Shown: one piece after another, positions 11,968-24,400 of the stretch
How positions within the stretch are numbered: position 1 is the first letter of the stretch
Layout: every line of letters starts with the position of its first letter
Assembly: GCA_013339895.1 (NCBI GenBank)
Contig: JABACO010000008.1
Location: forward strand, 9,880,403-9,944,402
DNA: 64,000 nucleotides
From: Ephydatia muelleri
Lineage: Eukaryota; Porifera; Demospongiae; Spongillida; Spongillidae
Reading direction: 5' to 3'
The notes under the pieces: generated by a model
What the model saw: only the letters and a program-made list of their open reading frames with translations
Told to the model about the DNA's origin: nothing
Database searches by the model: none
Translations under genes and position numbers: made by a program

Positions 11968-12664
11968 ACACACACCACACACACACACCTACCCTGAACT
12001 GTATGGGAACAGGCCATTGTTTTTCGACCGTTCAAAAACGAGGTACTGGATGCCATTGTGACCCAGGTTAACAAGGTTGGAATGTTCACTCAAATCGGCC
12101 CTCTATCGTGCTTCATATCAAGACATGTACGTTGGCTAGTCCACATTGATAGTCATGTTGATAGTCACGTGACGTTGGCGGCTAGTCCATATTGATAGTC
12201 ATGTGACGTTGGCTAGTCCATATTGATAGTCATGTGACTTCCATGTTAGTAGTCATGTGAGATTTCACCTCCTACTCTTTCTTCCCCTCAACTCTCCATT
12301 TAGTCCATTCCTCCAGAAATGGAATTTGATCCCAATTCAACCCCTCCTTGCTACAGGACAGCTGACTCGGTATGTTGCCATGGCTACCATCATCACATGC
12401 TTCAGCACACACTTGTACATGCAGGACACAGTTATACAAGAAGGTGACCACATTCGTGTGAGAATAGTGGGCACTCGAGTGGACGCAAGTGACATCGTGA
12501 GTTATTTATTAACAAGGGGATATCTCCCTGACGCACAACACCTTTTCCCTCTCCTTCTAGTTTGCAGTAGGGTCACTTATGGACGACTACCTTGGTAAAT
12601 TGCTACTGGTCATTGTGTTGTTCCTTTACAACTGTTGTATCTCGACACAGGTCTTGTGGCCTAA
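11523..12664 (+). CDS. POLR2G: RNA polymerase II subunit RPB7, 8 exons
   Basis: RPB7, which with RPB4 forms the stalk of RNA polymerase II, binds emerging RNA and helps initiation. Exons: 11523-11534, 11590-11699, 11760-11856, 12013-12126, 12304-12369, 12425-12496, 12561-12594, 12651-12664. The joined frame is 172 residues plus stop, exactly the length of the human protein. It carries the near-invariant segments [46 protein letters not shown] and [20 protein letters not shown]. The last part reads [23 protein letters not shown] and [15 protein letters not shown]. The first exon has only four codons and the last has four codons plus the stop. The start at 11523 gives MFFH, matching MFYH of other animals. 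Confidence 0.97.
12130..12255. repeat. TAGTCCATATTGATAGTCAT repeats in POLR2G intron 4
   Basis: Four to five imperfect copies of a GTTGGCTAGTCCATATTGAT / AGTCATGTGAC unit. Confidence 0.8.
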
Positions 12665-12853
12665 GTTCTCACTCCCTGCTTCTATTATCCAGGCCTTGTA
12701 GCCTGAGTCTTACTCTGATTCTGTGCTCTTTTGTAGAAGTCTTTTTAAACTTCTCTTGCTCTTAAATACAATTTTATTTTGCCGCGCACTTTTCATCCCG
12801 TATATGTATATAATGTCCGCACACAAAGTCCGGATATTACGCGCCGGGAGGGG

Positions 12854-15853
12854 ATGGCGTGTTTTGGGGTGCGCTTGGGGAGTGCAGCTGCTACCGTAGC
12901 TGCGTACAAGGTTGGCGTCAAAGAATCCAAACATGGTTTGCTACCCTCGTTTTTAAACTACAGGCCGGAAAGACGGACGTCATTGCAAACGACTACGGAG
13001 AACGAAGCACCCCGATGATGGTGTGCTACTTGGACACCGAAACAGTGAGCCTTGCGCTTCTAAACGCATTCGGACACAGCCGTTACTGTCTGCGTTGCAG
13101 ATAGTTGGTCAGTCAGCTAAACAAGCCCTCCAGAGACACGGCGCCACCACTGCATGGGGAATGGCTCTGCTCATTGGACGCAAGTGTGTTCCAACTATTA
13201 CCACGTGTATTCGACAACGTGGGCTGGGTACGAGGAATGTACGGTCTTTTTTTCTCTCTCTCTCTCCGCCAGTCTCGCTGACCCTGTAGTTCAGGAGATA
13301 GCGAAAGGCCTGTTGTGCAAGGTGGTGAAGAAGGATGGAGAGCTGTGTTACTCGTTTGAGATCAACGGAAAGGAGCGTGTGGTCTCCGCAAGGAGCGCCT
13401 TAATTGAGATGCTGAAGAAACTCCTGGGTAGATTGGTAGTACCAACTGTGCCTTAGGTGAACCTTGCTCCCTCCTTCTCCATCACTCTCCTCCACCCACA
13501 TATCTTCCTACATAACCCTCTCCCACTTTGTCCAGAGGTTTGCAAGTCGTACGATAGCAGCTCTCCCACCAAAGCTGTCATCACTTCTCCTGCAGACTTT
13601 GGACCAGAGCAGAAGAAGATACTCAGGTGGGTGGGTTGGGGGGTGTAGCTTTGCACGAGGGCTGACCTCATGATGCTGCTCTTCCACCAGCCAATGTGCC
13701 ATATCAGCTGGCTTTAAAGTCCTGCGTGTTATTTCGGAGCCAGCTGCCTGCACCCTTGCATATGGTAGGTGTATGTGTGTGTGTGTGTGTGTGTGTGGCT
13801 GTGTGTATGTGTGTGTGTGTGTGTGTGTGTGGCTGTGTGGATGTGTGTGCATGTGTGTGTGTGTGGCTGTGTGGATGTGTGTGCATGTGTGTGTGGCATG
13901 AGAGTACATGATAGGGCAGCATGTGCATGTGTGTGGCATGAGAGTACAAGGCAGGGCAGCATGTTTGGTTGGTACGGTAGTTAAGCAGTTCACCTTTCTA
14001 CATCAGGCTTAGGGCAAGAAGACAGGTTGAAGACCCAGTAAGAATGGCCGTCATTTCCCTAGTGGTGTTTTCAAACTCCATACCTTTGTCGCTGCAGATA
14101 TGTCTTGGTCTATGACTGGGGGAAGTGGACATTCAGTGCTGCAATCCTGCAAGTGATTGGTGGTTTGTGTAGGACAGTTGCCATGGTAACAACAACTGCA
14201 GTTGGTGGCCACCAATTGGACAGTGCCATTGTTGATCTCCTCCTGTCTGATTTCCAAAGGTGGGTTTTGTTTAGGAATCTGCATTTTAATTTTTTTGAAG
14301 TGATATTTATAATTCAGGCAGTGGAAGGCGGATCTCCGTGGAAACTCACGCGCCGTACACAAACTAAGAATGGCAGCTGAGGAGGCTAAGCACACGCTGT
14401 CTTCCAACCAGACAGCCACTATACATATTGATTCAATCCACGAAGGCATTGATTACCAGTACACATTAACACGGTGAGTGGTTCGTACTGTTGGGAGTGG
14501 TCAGGAGGTAAGCGTCACTGAACCCAAGTCCCACGTGCATCAATGTTCAGTTGAAAAGCTGTACCTTTGCCTCTATCAGTTATTATATTCCTCCGATTAG
14601 CTTGCACCTCTCCCTCCTCTCTCCTCTTACTGTCTCCTGCTTCACCTCTCTCCTCCTTTCTCCTCCTGATTTATCCTTCACCTCCTCCCCCTCCTCTTCC
14701 TCCTTCCTCTTCCTCCACCTCCTTTTCCTTCCCCTCCTCTTCCTCCACCTCCTTTTCCTTCCCCTCCTCTTCCTCCACCTCCTTTTCCTTCCCCTCCTCT
14801 TCCTCCACCTCCTTTTCTTCCCCTCCTCTGCCTCTCATTCCTCCCCTACAGAGGAAGATTTGAAGGCATATGTGCTACTCCAATCCGAAATGGCCTGGGT
14901 TTCGTAACTGCAGTCTTGGAGAAGGCCAATATGGAGAAAAGCAGATTGACTCATGTAAGCAAGTGGGTGTAGTCATTAGCAATTCATTAGTATGTGCGTC
15001 AATAACCAGGTAGCATTAGCCGGGGGTAGTTGTCGAGTGCCCAGGCTGCAACAGCTGGTGACGGAGGAGTTTCCCTCGTGCGAGGTGCTGTGCAGCGTCC
15101 CCTCAGATGAGGTGGTCGCCATTGGAGGAGCCATAGAGGCTGGCCTGCTTCAGCAGAGAGGGGGCACGATGAAAGAGGAAGGGACGCAACACATTCCCTG
15201 CTGCTCACAAGATCTCTGGCTAACGGTGTGTGTGTGTGTGTGTGTGTTGTATACGGGTAAGTATATATATTGGTGTGTGCGTTAGTGGAAGGTGTAATGC
15301 AGCATGTCTGCCTGGTGCGTGTATGTATGCACATGTGGGTGTCACTGTACATATGTATGGTGTCACTGTACATACGTATGGTGTCACTGTACATACGTAT
15401 GGTGTCACTGTACATATGTATGGTGTCACTGTACATACGTATGGTGTCACTGTACATATGTATGGTGTCACTGTACATACGTATGGTGTCACTGTACATA
15501 CGTATGGTGTCACTGTACATATGTATGGTGTCACTGTACATATGTATGGTGTCACTGTACATATGTATGGTCTATGTGGGACACTTTACATATGTTCTCA
15601 TTCTTGTAGTGTCCAGATGCCAACACGAGCAACAGCAGTCCCATCCTGCTGCTGACAAGACACACACCACTGCCATGTTCTAGGGATGCTCTAATTAGAA
15701 ATCTAAAGGTAAAGCTAAGCAGTATTGTTAGCACCTTCCCTCACCTCACCTCACCTCAGCCATTGAATAGCTCACAGGACACCCTAAGCATAGAACTACA
15801 TGAGGGCACTGAAGCTGAACCCATTGCCAAGGTATAGGAAGGGATGCTGTCAT

Positions 15854-15916
<63 letters not shown>

Positions 15917-15930
15917 ATGTATACTCTGTC

Positions 15931-15988
<58 letters not shown>

Positions 15989-16210
15989 TGTGTGTGTGTG
16001 TGAATCCTGAAGATTCTTGTACCTGCTGCTGAGGAGATGGAGCTCCTAGTGTCCATCGAATGGCTCAGGTTAGATAAAGACCACATGTGCTAACTGAATC
16101 AAACGTCTGCCCTTGCAATCAACAGGGATGATAAGGTGACCCTTTCAGCCAAACAACCTCTCACTAACTGGACTACACAGCTTAGCTTACACTGCAGTGC
16201 CCCTGTGTAA
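12854..16210 (+). CDS. HSPA14: HSPA14-like Hsp70 (ribosome-associated), 15 exons
   Basis: An atypical Hsp70 orthologous to HSPA14 (Hsp70L1), which with DNAJC2/MPP11 forms the ribosome-associated complex that handles nascent chains. Exons: 12854-12910, 12964-13044, 13101-13183, 13273-13427, 13536-13626, 13691-13764, 14007-14037, 14098-14259, 14318-14473, 14852-14954, 15010-15225, 15610-15708, 15760-15831, 16013-16068, 16126-16210. The result is 506 residues; human has 509. Visible motifs: an N-terminal phosphate loop [14 protein letters not shown] that lacks the usual Asp, [84 protein letters not shown] and [16 protein letters not shown]. The substrate-binding part is short, as in HSPA14. The start lies 189 bp after the POLR2G stop on the same strand. 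Introns hold TG runs and minisatellites. Confidence 0.93.
14690..14835 (+). repeat. CCTCCTCTTCCTCCACCTCC repeats in HSPA14 intron 9
   Basis: Four near-identical 33-bp copies of CCCCTCCTCTTCCTCCACCT plus CCTTTTCCTTC directly before the exon 10 acceptor. They act as an extended polypyrimidine tract. Confidence 0.88.
15341..15570. repeat. 21-bp minisatellite in HSPA14 intron 11
   Basis: About 11 tandem copies of GTATGGTGTCACTGTACATA plus C or T. The unit is 21 bp, a multiple of three, so several frames stay open on both strands; this is not coding. Copies alternate between ACATACG and ACATATG, suggesting higher-order duplication. Confidence 0.95.
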
Positions 16211-16397
16211 ATCATATTGTGAAATGTTCCACATCAAAATTTATATGGTCATTATTTCAACTACCCCTCCTCCTCCTCCCCCTACTATCAACTGCCGTGT
16301 TCTCACAAATACTACAGGATTCACAAATGTTTAAGTTGAAGAATTTAACACAATTAACTTCATGCTGTGGCGCTAATCCTTCAGAACATACATGACC

Positions 16398-17454
16398 TCA
16401 AGCTGCCTGACTCCTCCTGAAGAACTTTTTTGTCTTTGTCCACCATGACTCATATTCTGAGCCGTCCCACATGCCTTTCCCCCCTGTCTTGGCGGACTGT
16501 TCCCTTTTGCTCAAGAGACCCATGAATTTGTCCTTTGCTTCGGAGCTACTGAACCCCTGTGCCTCTGTTGTGGTCCCCAGACCTTCAGCAACCAGCTCTG
16601 CATTGACACAGTACTTCTTTCCAAAGGCACCCTACTAATGCAATGTACGACAACAACGCAAAGGAGATATGGTGAGCTCCTAATGGAAACACTTGTGTTG
16701 TATGTCTACACACATACCTTTTGCTTCGCGTAGACCGCACACTCCACCGTCCTCTTTCCTTGGGGGTGGAGCAAGGTAAACCACACCTCCCTTTCCAGCA
16801 ACCTGGAGTTCAGCCAGTTCTCTAACTCGGCGCTCTGTCCAACGCTCACTCCGGAAAACTTGATTCGCAGCAATTCATCCTTGGGACACCCAACTAGGTT
16901 GCATCCAACACATCCCCGTCAAACGGCAAGTGGAAAGATCCCACGTAACTACCAACGCGCAGGGTTGTACTTACTAGGAGGTCGGTTGCCAATTCGTAGG
17001 AGCCGTTTCCCGGTTGGAACATGCCAGACGTTAATAGAGTCCCACTCTGTGCTTGGAACGACGCCGAAAAGCCTTTTATTGCTTTCCAGGTACTTCATGG
17101 GAATGTCACTGACACGTTTGAAGCGTAAAAACTATACACGGAGACAAAACACCCATAGGCTACTAGTACATACAATGTTATTATTTATGTCAAAAGCTTC
17201 TACTTAAAAAAACAACAACACAACCATTACCGGCATGTAAACCAGCCGCTCACCATTCGGTGGTTCAGATGTCGAAGGACAAGAACAAGACCTATTCCCC
17301 CAATCACTATTGGCAGTGTCCTGAAGAACATCAGGTGTCTGTCGACAAAGCTGGACGCCCTTTCCACCACGCTGATGGAACCTGCTGGTGCCTGGGATAT
17401 CATGACTGTTTCTTCATCCTCATCTGTATCCCTCTTAGACTCTCCGACTGCCAT
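16398..17454 (-). CDS. C3orf33: C3orf33-like mitochondrial membrane protein, 4 exons
   Basis: Resembles human C3orf33, reported as an inner-mitochondrial-membrane protein (MISO in flies). Exons in order: 17254-17454, 16975-17131, 16718-16893, 16398-16631; 255 residues. The N-terminus is acidic (RDTDEDEETV), followed by VERASSFVDRHLMFFR and one membrane segment LPIVIGGIGLVLVL. Then comes FKRVSDIPMKYLESNKRLFG, which matches the family block SSSDIPVEFIRRNVKLRG. Next are GCPKDELLRIKFSGVSVGQS and a nuclease-like KYCVNAELVAEGLGTTT...GMWDGSEYESWW. The last block is the usual end of a staphylococcal-nuclease-like (SNase/OB) fold. It converges on HSPA14 (187 bp between stops) and diverges from PLEKHM2. 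Confidence 0.85.
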
Positions 17455-17550
17455 ACCATGTATTACATATATGTACGTAATTGCAAATCTCAATTAGTGC
17501 TACCTGATGATGATAGTATACTCGGTGTTGGTGCACTAGTTATATTGGCA
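17455..17550. promoter_or_regulatory. 96-bp divergent intergenic region C3orf33 / PLEKHM2
   Basis: Only 96 bp separate the two start codons. If both starts are right, the two genes must share promoter elements and their 5' UTRs must be tiny or overlapping. Confidence 0.5.
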
Positions 17551-20500
17551 ATGTCTTGGCGTACCCCAGCCCAACTCAAGGACGTGCTGGTGGAGCACAT
17601 AGCAAGAGACATAAAGGAGGTACCGCATTGCTAGCCCTTCGGTTTATAGCGGGACGATTGTGGGGAAGAGGGGTAGCGCGAGGTGGGGGGGGACCATTGA
17701 GCCCGTGGCCTATTGTGTCGTGTCACGTATCAGCATAGAAACTATAGTAGCGGTATCACCAACGTGATATGACCGTTTCGGTTGGGACGTGCAGCTCCAG
17801 AAACTGCAGAGCACCGTGGAGCCACCTTCTGCAGCACTGCCGGGCTCGAGTCCTCCCGTCTACTCGCTGTGCGACCACCTAGACCACGTTCTGATGCACG
17901 GGTAAGCGTTCTGTTACTAGAGTGGGAGTGGGAGTGTCCCCCGCGAAGAGTTTTCTCGTTTGTTCTTTTTCCCCTTTCGTTTAACGACTTTTGTTTTATC
18001 AATATATTTTAATTTAGTCTTCGTGATTACCGTCCTGGCTACTGGCCCTTTGTACGCAACTTCTCGCATAAGGATATCATTAGGAGCATTAGCGACCTGA
18101 CCCAAGTGAACACGGACGTTGGAAGAGGTTCACATGCCTGACTGTTCGTGTGTTTGTGCGTGTATGCATGTGTGATATATGTATGTGTGCATGTGTGAAT
18201 GCGTGTATGTGTGTGTGCATGTGCGTGCGTGTATGTGTGTGTGCACGTGAGTGCATGTGTGTGTGTACATGTGTGTGTGTGCGTGTGCATGTGTGTGTGT
18301 GCATGCGTGTGTGTGTGTGCAGTGTAGCGCGCAAGTGTTTCATGTGTGTGTTCATGTGTGTGTACATGGACGTGACGCCTTCACTGCATTGTCACAGGAC
18401 GAGCATGGCTTTTCACGGCGCTCAATGAGCAGGTGCTAGGAAGTTACTTGCGTCTGTTTCTTGAAAACCAGCGCACTGTTAGTGATTACTACTACAAGTA
18501 AGACAGCTGGAGGTAACCATGGATGCAGTTTCAATGATAGAATTCTTTCTTTGAAAAAAACAGGGAGGCCTTTCTCCATGATACTGAGGTAATGTTTAAT
18601 GTGGTTTGGGGTGGATGGGTGGCGGGGGGTGGAGACTATTTTTATAACTCCACCTCCTGACCGTCTGACGTGCACCTCGTCATGGTTACCTGATGTGCAC
18701 AGGCCAACTTCATCATGGTCACCTCATCATGGTCACTTCATCATGGTCATCTCATCATGGTCACTTCATGGCCACCTCAGTATAGTCACCTCAGTATGGT
18801 CACCTCATCATGGTCACCTCATCATGGTCACCTCATCATGGTCACCTCATCATGATCACCTCATCATGGTCACCTCCCTCAGTATGGGCTTAGCATGATA
18901 ATTGACATGCATCTTTACAGAGGTTGCTTCTGCTTGACACCTTGGTGTCGGGTTTGGACTTTGTGATCTTCAACCTGACCTTGGTAAGGGCGCCATGGTA
19001 ACCATTCAGATCAAAAGGCATTACGTGTCAATTTCCTTAGAATGAGGGCTATCTGGACTATGCTGCTTCCAGACCATCTGCACAGCTTGGAAAGCCCTTT
19101 GAGCTACCAACAGGTGTGTGTGTGGGTGGGTGGGTGGGTGGGTGGGAGGCCACCAACGTTGCAGTAGTTTTGGGTCACAAGTATTAGTCAACTCTGAATA
19201 TTACATATGAAAATCTTAAACTATAGACCCACACACACACATACACATCACACGCACATACTCCACATCACTTTCTCCCCTCTCCCACCCTCCCCTCTCG
19301 AGGATGGTGAGGTGAGGATATGAGGATGGTGAGGGTGGTGATGGTGATTTCGTGAGGGGTGAGAGGGTGATTGTGGTGAGAGGTGAGGGTGATCATGGGG
19401 TTTGAAATGTGCGCTGTTTTGTTTGTAGTTTTTTAGTATCACAAGATTCAATCAGGATCTCCAGGCCAAACATAGGAGTGCCAGTTAGGTAGTTTCCAGC
19501 TCCAAACATTTATCACATGACAGAATGGTAACAATTCCATTCTATTGCTATCAAACCTAGCTGTTCCATTGCTATTAAGTTCGGTTAACCCTCTGCAGTG
19601 GAGCCCAGCTTCATCAGCAAGCTGGCGTCACACTCTGAAACAAACCCGGTCCCCATTCCAGCAGCCACCAGGGTGAAGGCACAGGAGGAGCTGTCCGTGA
19701 GCTTTGCGGAGGGGAACAAGGGGCGTGCCTCGGGGAAGGAGGCGTGGCAGACCCAATCTTTGGGTCAGCCTTCAGGTCCCGAGAGGTTGCCAAGGGAACC
19801 GATGCCCCTCCCACCCATGCTCCCGACGATTAGTGAGATTAAGAGCAACGCCCCAAAGGTGGAGCGGGGAGAGGAGGAGGATGACGATGATCTCGTGGTT
19901 CGTCAGAGGAAGAGCAAGACAAAGAGGAAGAAGAAGAAGTCCAAGAGCAAGTCTCAGAGGGATGGGGACCAGGGCAGCCCCCCAGAGGGCAATTCACAGA
20001 GGGGTGGGGACCAGGGCAGCCCCCCAGAGGGCAAGGAGCAAGCATTAGATTGGAAGGAGGCTGGGAGCGCTCTTAGCTCCAAGCCCTCCCCTGATGCCGG
20101 CAGTCCACCCACATTTCAAAAGGCAACTAATCCTGATCTTCAAAAGCCCCCAGTCAAGAGTAGTTCTCCTAATCTCCAACAGACATCTGCCACAACATCA
20201 CTTCCTCAAACCACCTTCCCACCACCTCTTCAAACCACCCTTCTGCCTCCTCAAACCACCCTCCCATCACCTCCTCAAACCACCCTCCCACCTCTTCAAA
20301 CCACCCTCCTACCACCCTCTGCTTCATCTACACTTCAACAGCGTACAAGCAGTTCGCCTAAGATCCCAAAATTGCATGATGTGGGTGGTATGCCAAAGGC
20401 TCAGAAGCCTGCTTCCACAAACCCATTTGATGATGATGATGATGATACAAGCACACCTGACCCATCAGCCTCTTCCACCTCCTACTCCTCCTCATTACCT

Positions 20501-21446
20501 AGTGTGTCTGCATCAGTCAACAGACCAGTACAACCTATTAGTTCAGGTATCAGACCAGAACAACCTGTTGGCTTAGGTTCCAAACCAGTACAAGCAGTTG
20601 GTTCCAGTACCAGACCAGAACAACCTGTTGGTTTAGGTTCCAAACAAGTACAAGCAGTTGGTTCCAAACCAGTACAAACCATTGACCAAAGTTTCAGCAG
20701 CAAACCTGTTGATCAGGCTAGTTCAGCCACGAAACCGGTACAACCTGTTGACAGGTCCAGTGTGGGCACCAGGCCAGTGCGGCAGCCCAGCCCAGTGGGT
20801 GTGGCTAATCAATGGAGGTCACCCTACGATGAAGTGGACAGTAGCACTAGGCATCCATTGTCAGGGGGGCGGGGAAGATCTCCACCAATCGGAGTTTAGG
20901 AAAAAGAGTCCCCATATCTTTGAATATTTTGGAAGTGAGGGGGCGGGGAATCACAGTGGGCGTGGCAGCACCACCAGCAGCCCTGTGGTCACAGCTGGTA
21001 AGCTTCCTCATCCTGCCAAGAGTATGGTGTATCATGCCTCTTTGTCATCAGAGCCTGTTGTCAAGGCAACAGCATCCCGTGGTTATGATAATCTGGTCAT
21101 AACTGAAGCAGATAAACATGCTGCAGACATCAGGTGATGTCTTAGATCATGTGATGTTTGGCAAATGATCATGTGATCTCATGTTGTTACCAGAGTGGAC
21201 AGTAACACGAAACTTGTGCTTTCATTGGACGTTCTGTTCACCACTGAGGAGGAAGCCCATCAGGAGAGGGTGAGGATCATGTGACTGTCATGTGACCTGT
21301 CACATGATTAAATTATCAACCCAATTGTAGCTAGTACAAGTGAATACTCCATACAGTGTTGGCTTGTACAGGATTGCCTATGTGCTGGTCACCAACATTG
21401 CTGTGTACATCTTAAGGAAAGGTCTGTATGATGCCTTGTGTGGGCG

Positions 21447-21477
<31 letters not shown>

Positions 21478-24400
21478 CCATGTGTGTTGTGTTGTCTTAT
21501 GTGTGTGTGCATACATGTATATGTCTTTGTGGATACTGTGTGTGTGTGCGTGTGTGGGAGTACAGTGTACATGTATAGTGTGTGCGTAAAGTGTGTGCAT
21601 GGGTACATGTGTGTCTTGTATTATTTCACAGACGGTACGGACGGCCACTACAGCAGGGAAGTTGGTATCCAGTACAAGGATTTCGAACACATTGTTGTAA
21701 GACACAGTGATGTGATGGTGTGGGGTGTGGTGATATGGGGTGTGGTGTGGTGATATGGGGTGTGGTGATGATGGGTGTGGTGATGATGGGTGTGGTGATG
21801 ATGGGTGTGGTGATGATGGGTGGTGATGATGGGGTGTGGTGTAGTGTGGACTGATCACACTTCCATCCTGTTGTACATTTGCCTGGTTGCGTCATGTGAT
21901 CTGATTAATTATTTTGTTCTCCCTCTCCCTCTTCCTTCTCTTCCTCCCTTCCTCCCTCTCCCTCTTCCTTCTCACCATCTCTCCCCTCCTCCCTCTCCCT
22001 CTTCTTCCTTCTCTTCCTCCCTCCCCTCCTCCCTCTCCCTCTTCTTCCTTCTCTTCCTCCCTCCCCTCCTCCCTCTCCCTCTTCTTCCTTCTCTCCCTCC
22101 CTCCTCTGCCATTAAGGTGGGTCTGGATTGGCAGTCTCTAGTGTTGGTGTACACATCAAAGCTCAGAACTCAGGAGAAGTATGTCCTGCTAACTGGGAGC
22201 GAGGCAGTATCCAGGTAAGGGGAGGGGAGGAGGGAGGAACTGGAGGAAAGATGGAGCAACCAAAGCCTGAGGGTGGGGAAGGGTTGGAAGAGGGTTCACT
22301 CAGCTGTTGCCATGGTAACTTTCATTCTAATGACACAGGAGTATAACAGAGTCAATCCAGCTAGCAGTCAAGGAGTGCCCAGATTACACAGGATCAGTGG
22401 CCTTGAACAAAGAAGATGAGATGAGGGTGGAGGCCATTGAGAAGGAGTTGATCAAGCTAGGCAGCCGTGTGAGTGATGCATATGGTACTCCTCCCTCCCT
22501 CCTCTCCCTCTCCTCCCCTCCCTCCTCCCCTCCCTCCTCTCCCTCTCCTCCCCTCCCTCCTCTCCCCCTCCTCTCCCTCTCCTCCCTCCCTCCTCTCCTC
22601 TCCCTCCCCTCCCTCCTCTCCCTCTCCTCCCTCCCTCCTCTCCTCTCCCTCTCCTCCCCTCCCTCTTCTCCTCCTCTCCCTCTCCTCCCTCTAACCTCTG
22701 CCTCTCCTGTCCTCCCTCCTGCCTCTGCCTCTCCCTCTCCTTCCCTCTCTCTCCTTCCCTCTCTCTCCTTCCCTCTCTCTCCTCCCCTCTCTCTCCTCCC
22801 TTCTCTCTCCTCCCTCCCTCCTCTCCCTCTCCTCCTCTCTCTCTCCTCCCTCCCTCCTCTCCCTCTCCTCCCCTCCCTCCCTCCTCTCCCTCTCTTCCCT
22901 CTCTCTCTCTCCTCCCTCCCTCTCCTCCCCTCCCTCCATCCTCTCCCTCTCCTCCCCCTCTCTCTCCTCTCCTCCCCTCTCCTCCCCTCCCTCCCTCCTC
23001 TCCCTCTCCTCCCCTCTCTCTCCTCCCTCCCCTCTCTCTCCTCCTCCCCTCTCTCTCCTCCCTCCCTCCTCTCCCTCTCAGCCCCTCTCTCTCCTCCCTC
23101 CTCTCCCGCTCCTCCCCTCTCTCTCCTCCCTCCCCCCTCTCCCTCTCCTCCCCTCTCTCTCCTCCCTCCCTCCTCTCCCTCGTCTCTCCTCCCTCTCTCC
23201 TCTCCCTCTCCCTTCCTTCTCTCCCTCTCCTCCCTGTCTCTCCTCCCTCCCTCCTTTCCTCCCTTTCCTCTCCTCTCCCTCTCCCCTCCCTCCTCTCCCT
23301 CTCCTCCCCTCCTCCTCTCCCTCTCCTCCCCTCCTCCTCTCCCTCTCCTCCCCTCCCTCCTCTCCCTCCTCCTCCTCCTCTCTCCTCCTCTCCCTCTCCT
23401 CTCCTCCCCTCTCCTCCCTCTCCTCCCTCCCCTCCCTCCTCTCCTCTCCTCCCCTCCCTCCTCCTTCCCTCTCCTCCCCTCCCTCTCCTCCCTCCCTCCT
23501 CCGTGTCCCCCTCTCCTCCCCTCCCTCCTCCCCTCCCTCCTCTCCTCCCCTCCCTCCTCTCCCTCTCCTCCCTCCCTCCTCTCCCTCTCCTCCCCTCCCC
23601 TCCTCTCCCTCTCCTCCCCTCCCCTCCTCCTCTCCCCCCTCTCCCCCCTCCCTCTCTCTCTCTCCTCTCCTCCCTCCCCCTCCCGCTCCCTCCTCTCCCT
23701 GCTCCTCCCCTCCCTCCTCTCCCTCTCCTCCCCTCCCTCCTCTCCCCTCTCCCTCCTCTCCCTCTCCCCTCCCCTCCTCCCTCTCCTCCCCTCCTCCTCT
23801 CCCTCTCGTCCTCTCTCTCCGCCTTTCTCCTCCTCTCCCTCTCTCCATCTCCTCTCTCGCTCTCTATCCTCTCTCCTTTCTCCCCTCCCTCTCCTCCTCC
23901 TCATCCCTCTCATCCTTCTCTTCTCCCCTCCCTCCTCTCCCTCCCTCCTCTCCCTCCCTCCTCTCCCTCTCCCTCTCCTCCCCACATACAAACAGAGGTG
24001 TACATTTAAATGGCAGCACATTTTCAGACCAGTATGGATATTGTCAAATACTCTCTGGTGAACTGGGAGCAGTTGAAAGGCGACGCCCCAAAGATTGCCA
24101 TGACATCCAGCTCCCCAAAGATGGGTTGTCTGCAGTATAAGACACCATCAATGATATTTAGTAGTGTATTGCCTGGACATCAGTGGAAAACAGGTTACTT
24201 TAAGCTGAGGTATGGGTGTGTGTAAAACATTTCCAATGAATGAGCACCAGGCTTTTTGCTTCCATAGAAACACCCATCTTTGTTCTTACAACAATGAGGT
24301 AATGTGTTTAATTTATTAAAATTCATATGCACAATAACCACACCACTTCACACACGCACTTATGCACACTTACAATCTAATTAGCAAGATGATGTCATCA

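Noticed and set aside
15341..15570. Evenly spaced 21-bp repeats resembling a small CRISPR array
   Set aside because: There are no unique spacers, the repeats abut each other, and they lie in an intron of an animal gene.
22384..24061. Two open frames of about 550 codons on opposite strands
   Set aside because: Both are translations of the CT-rich PLEKHM2 intron 13.
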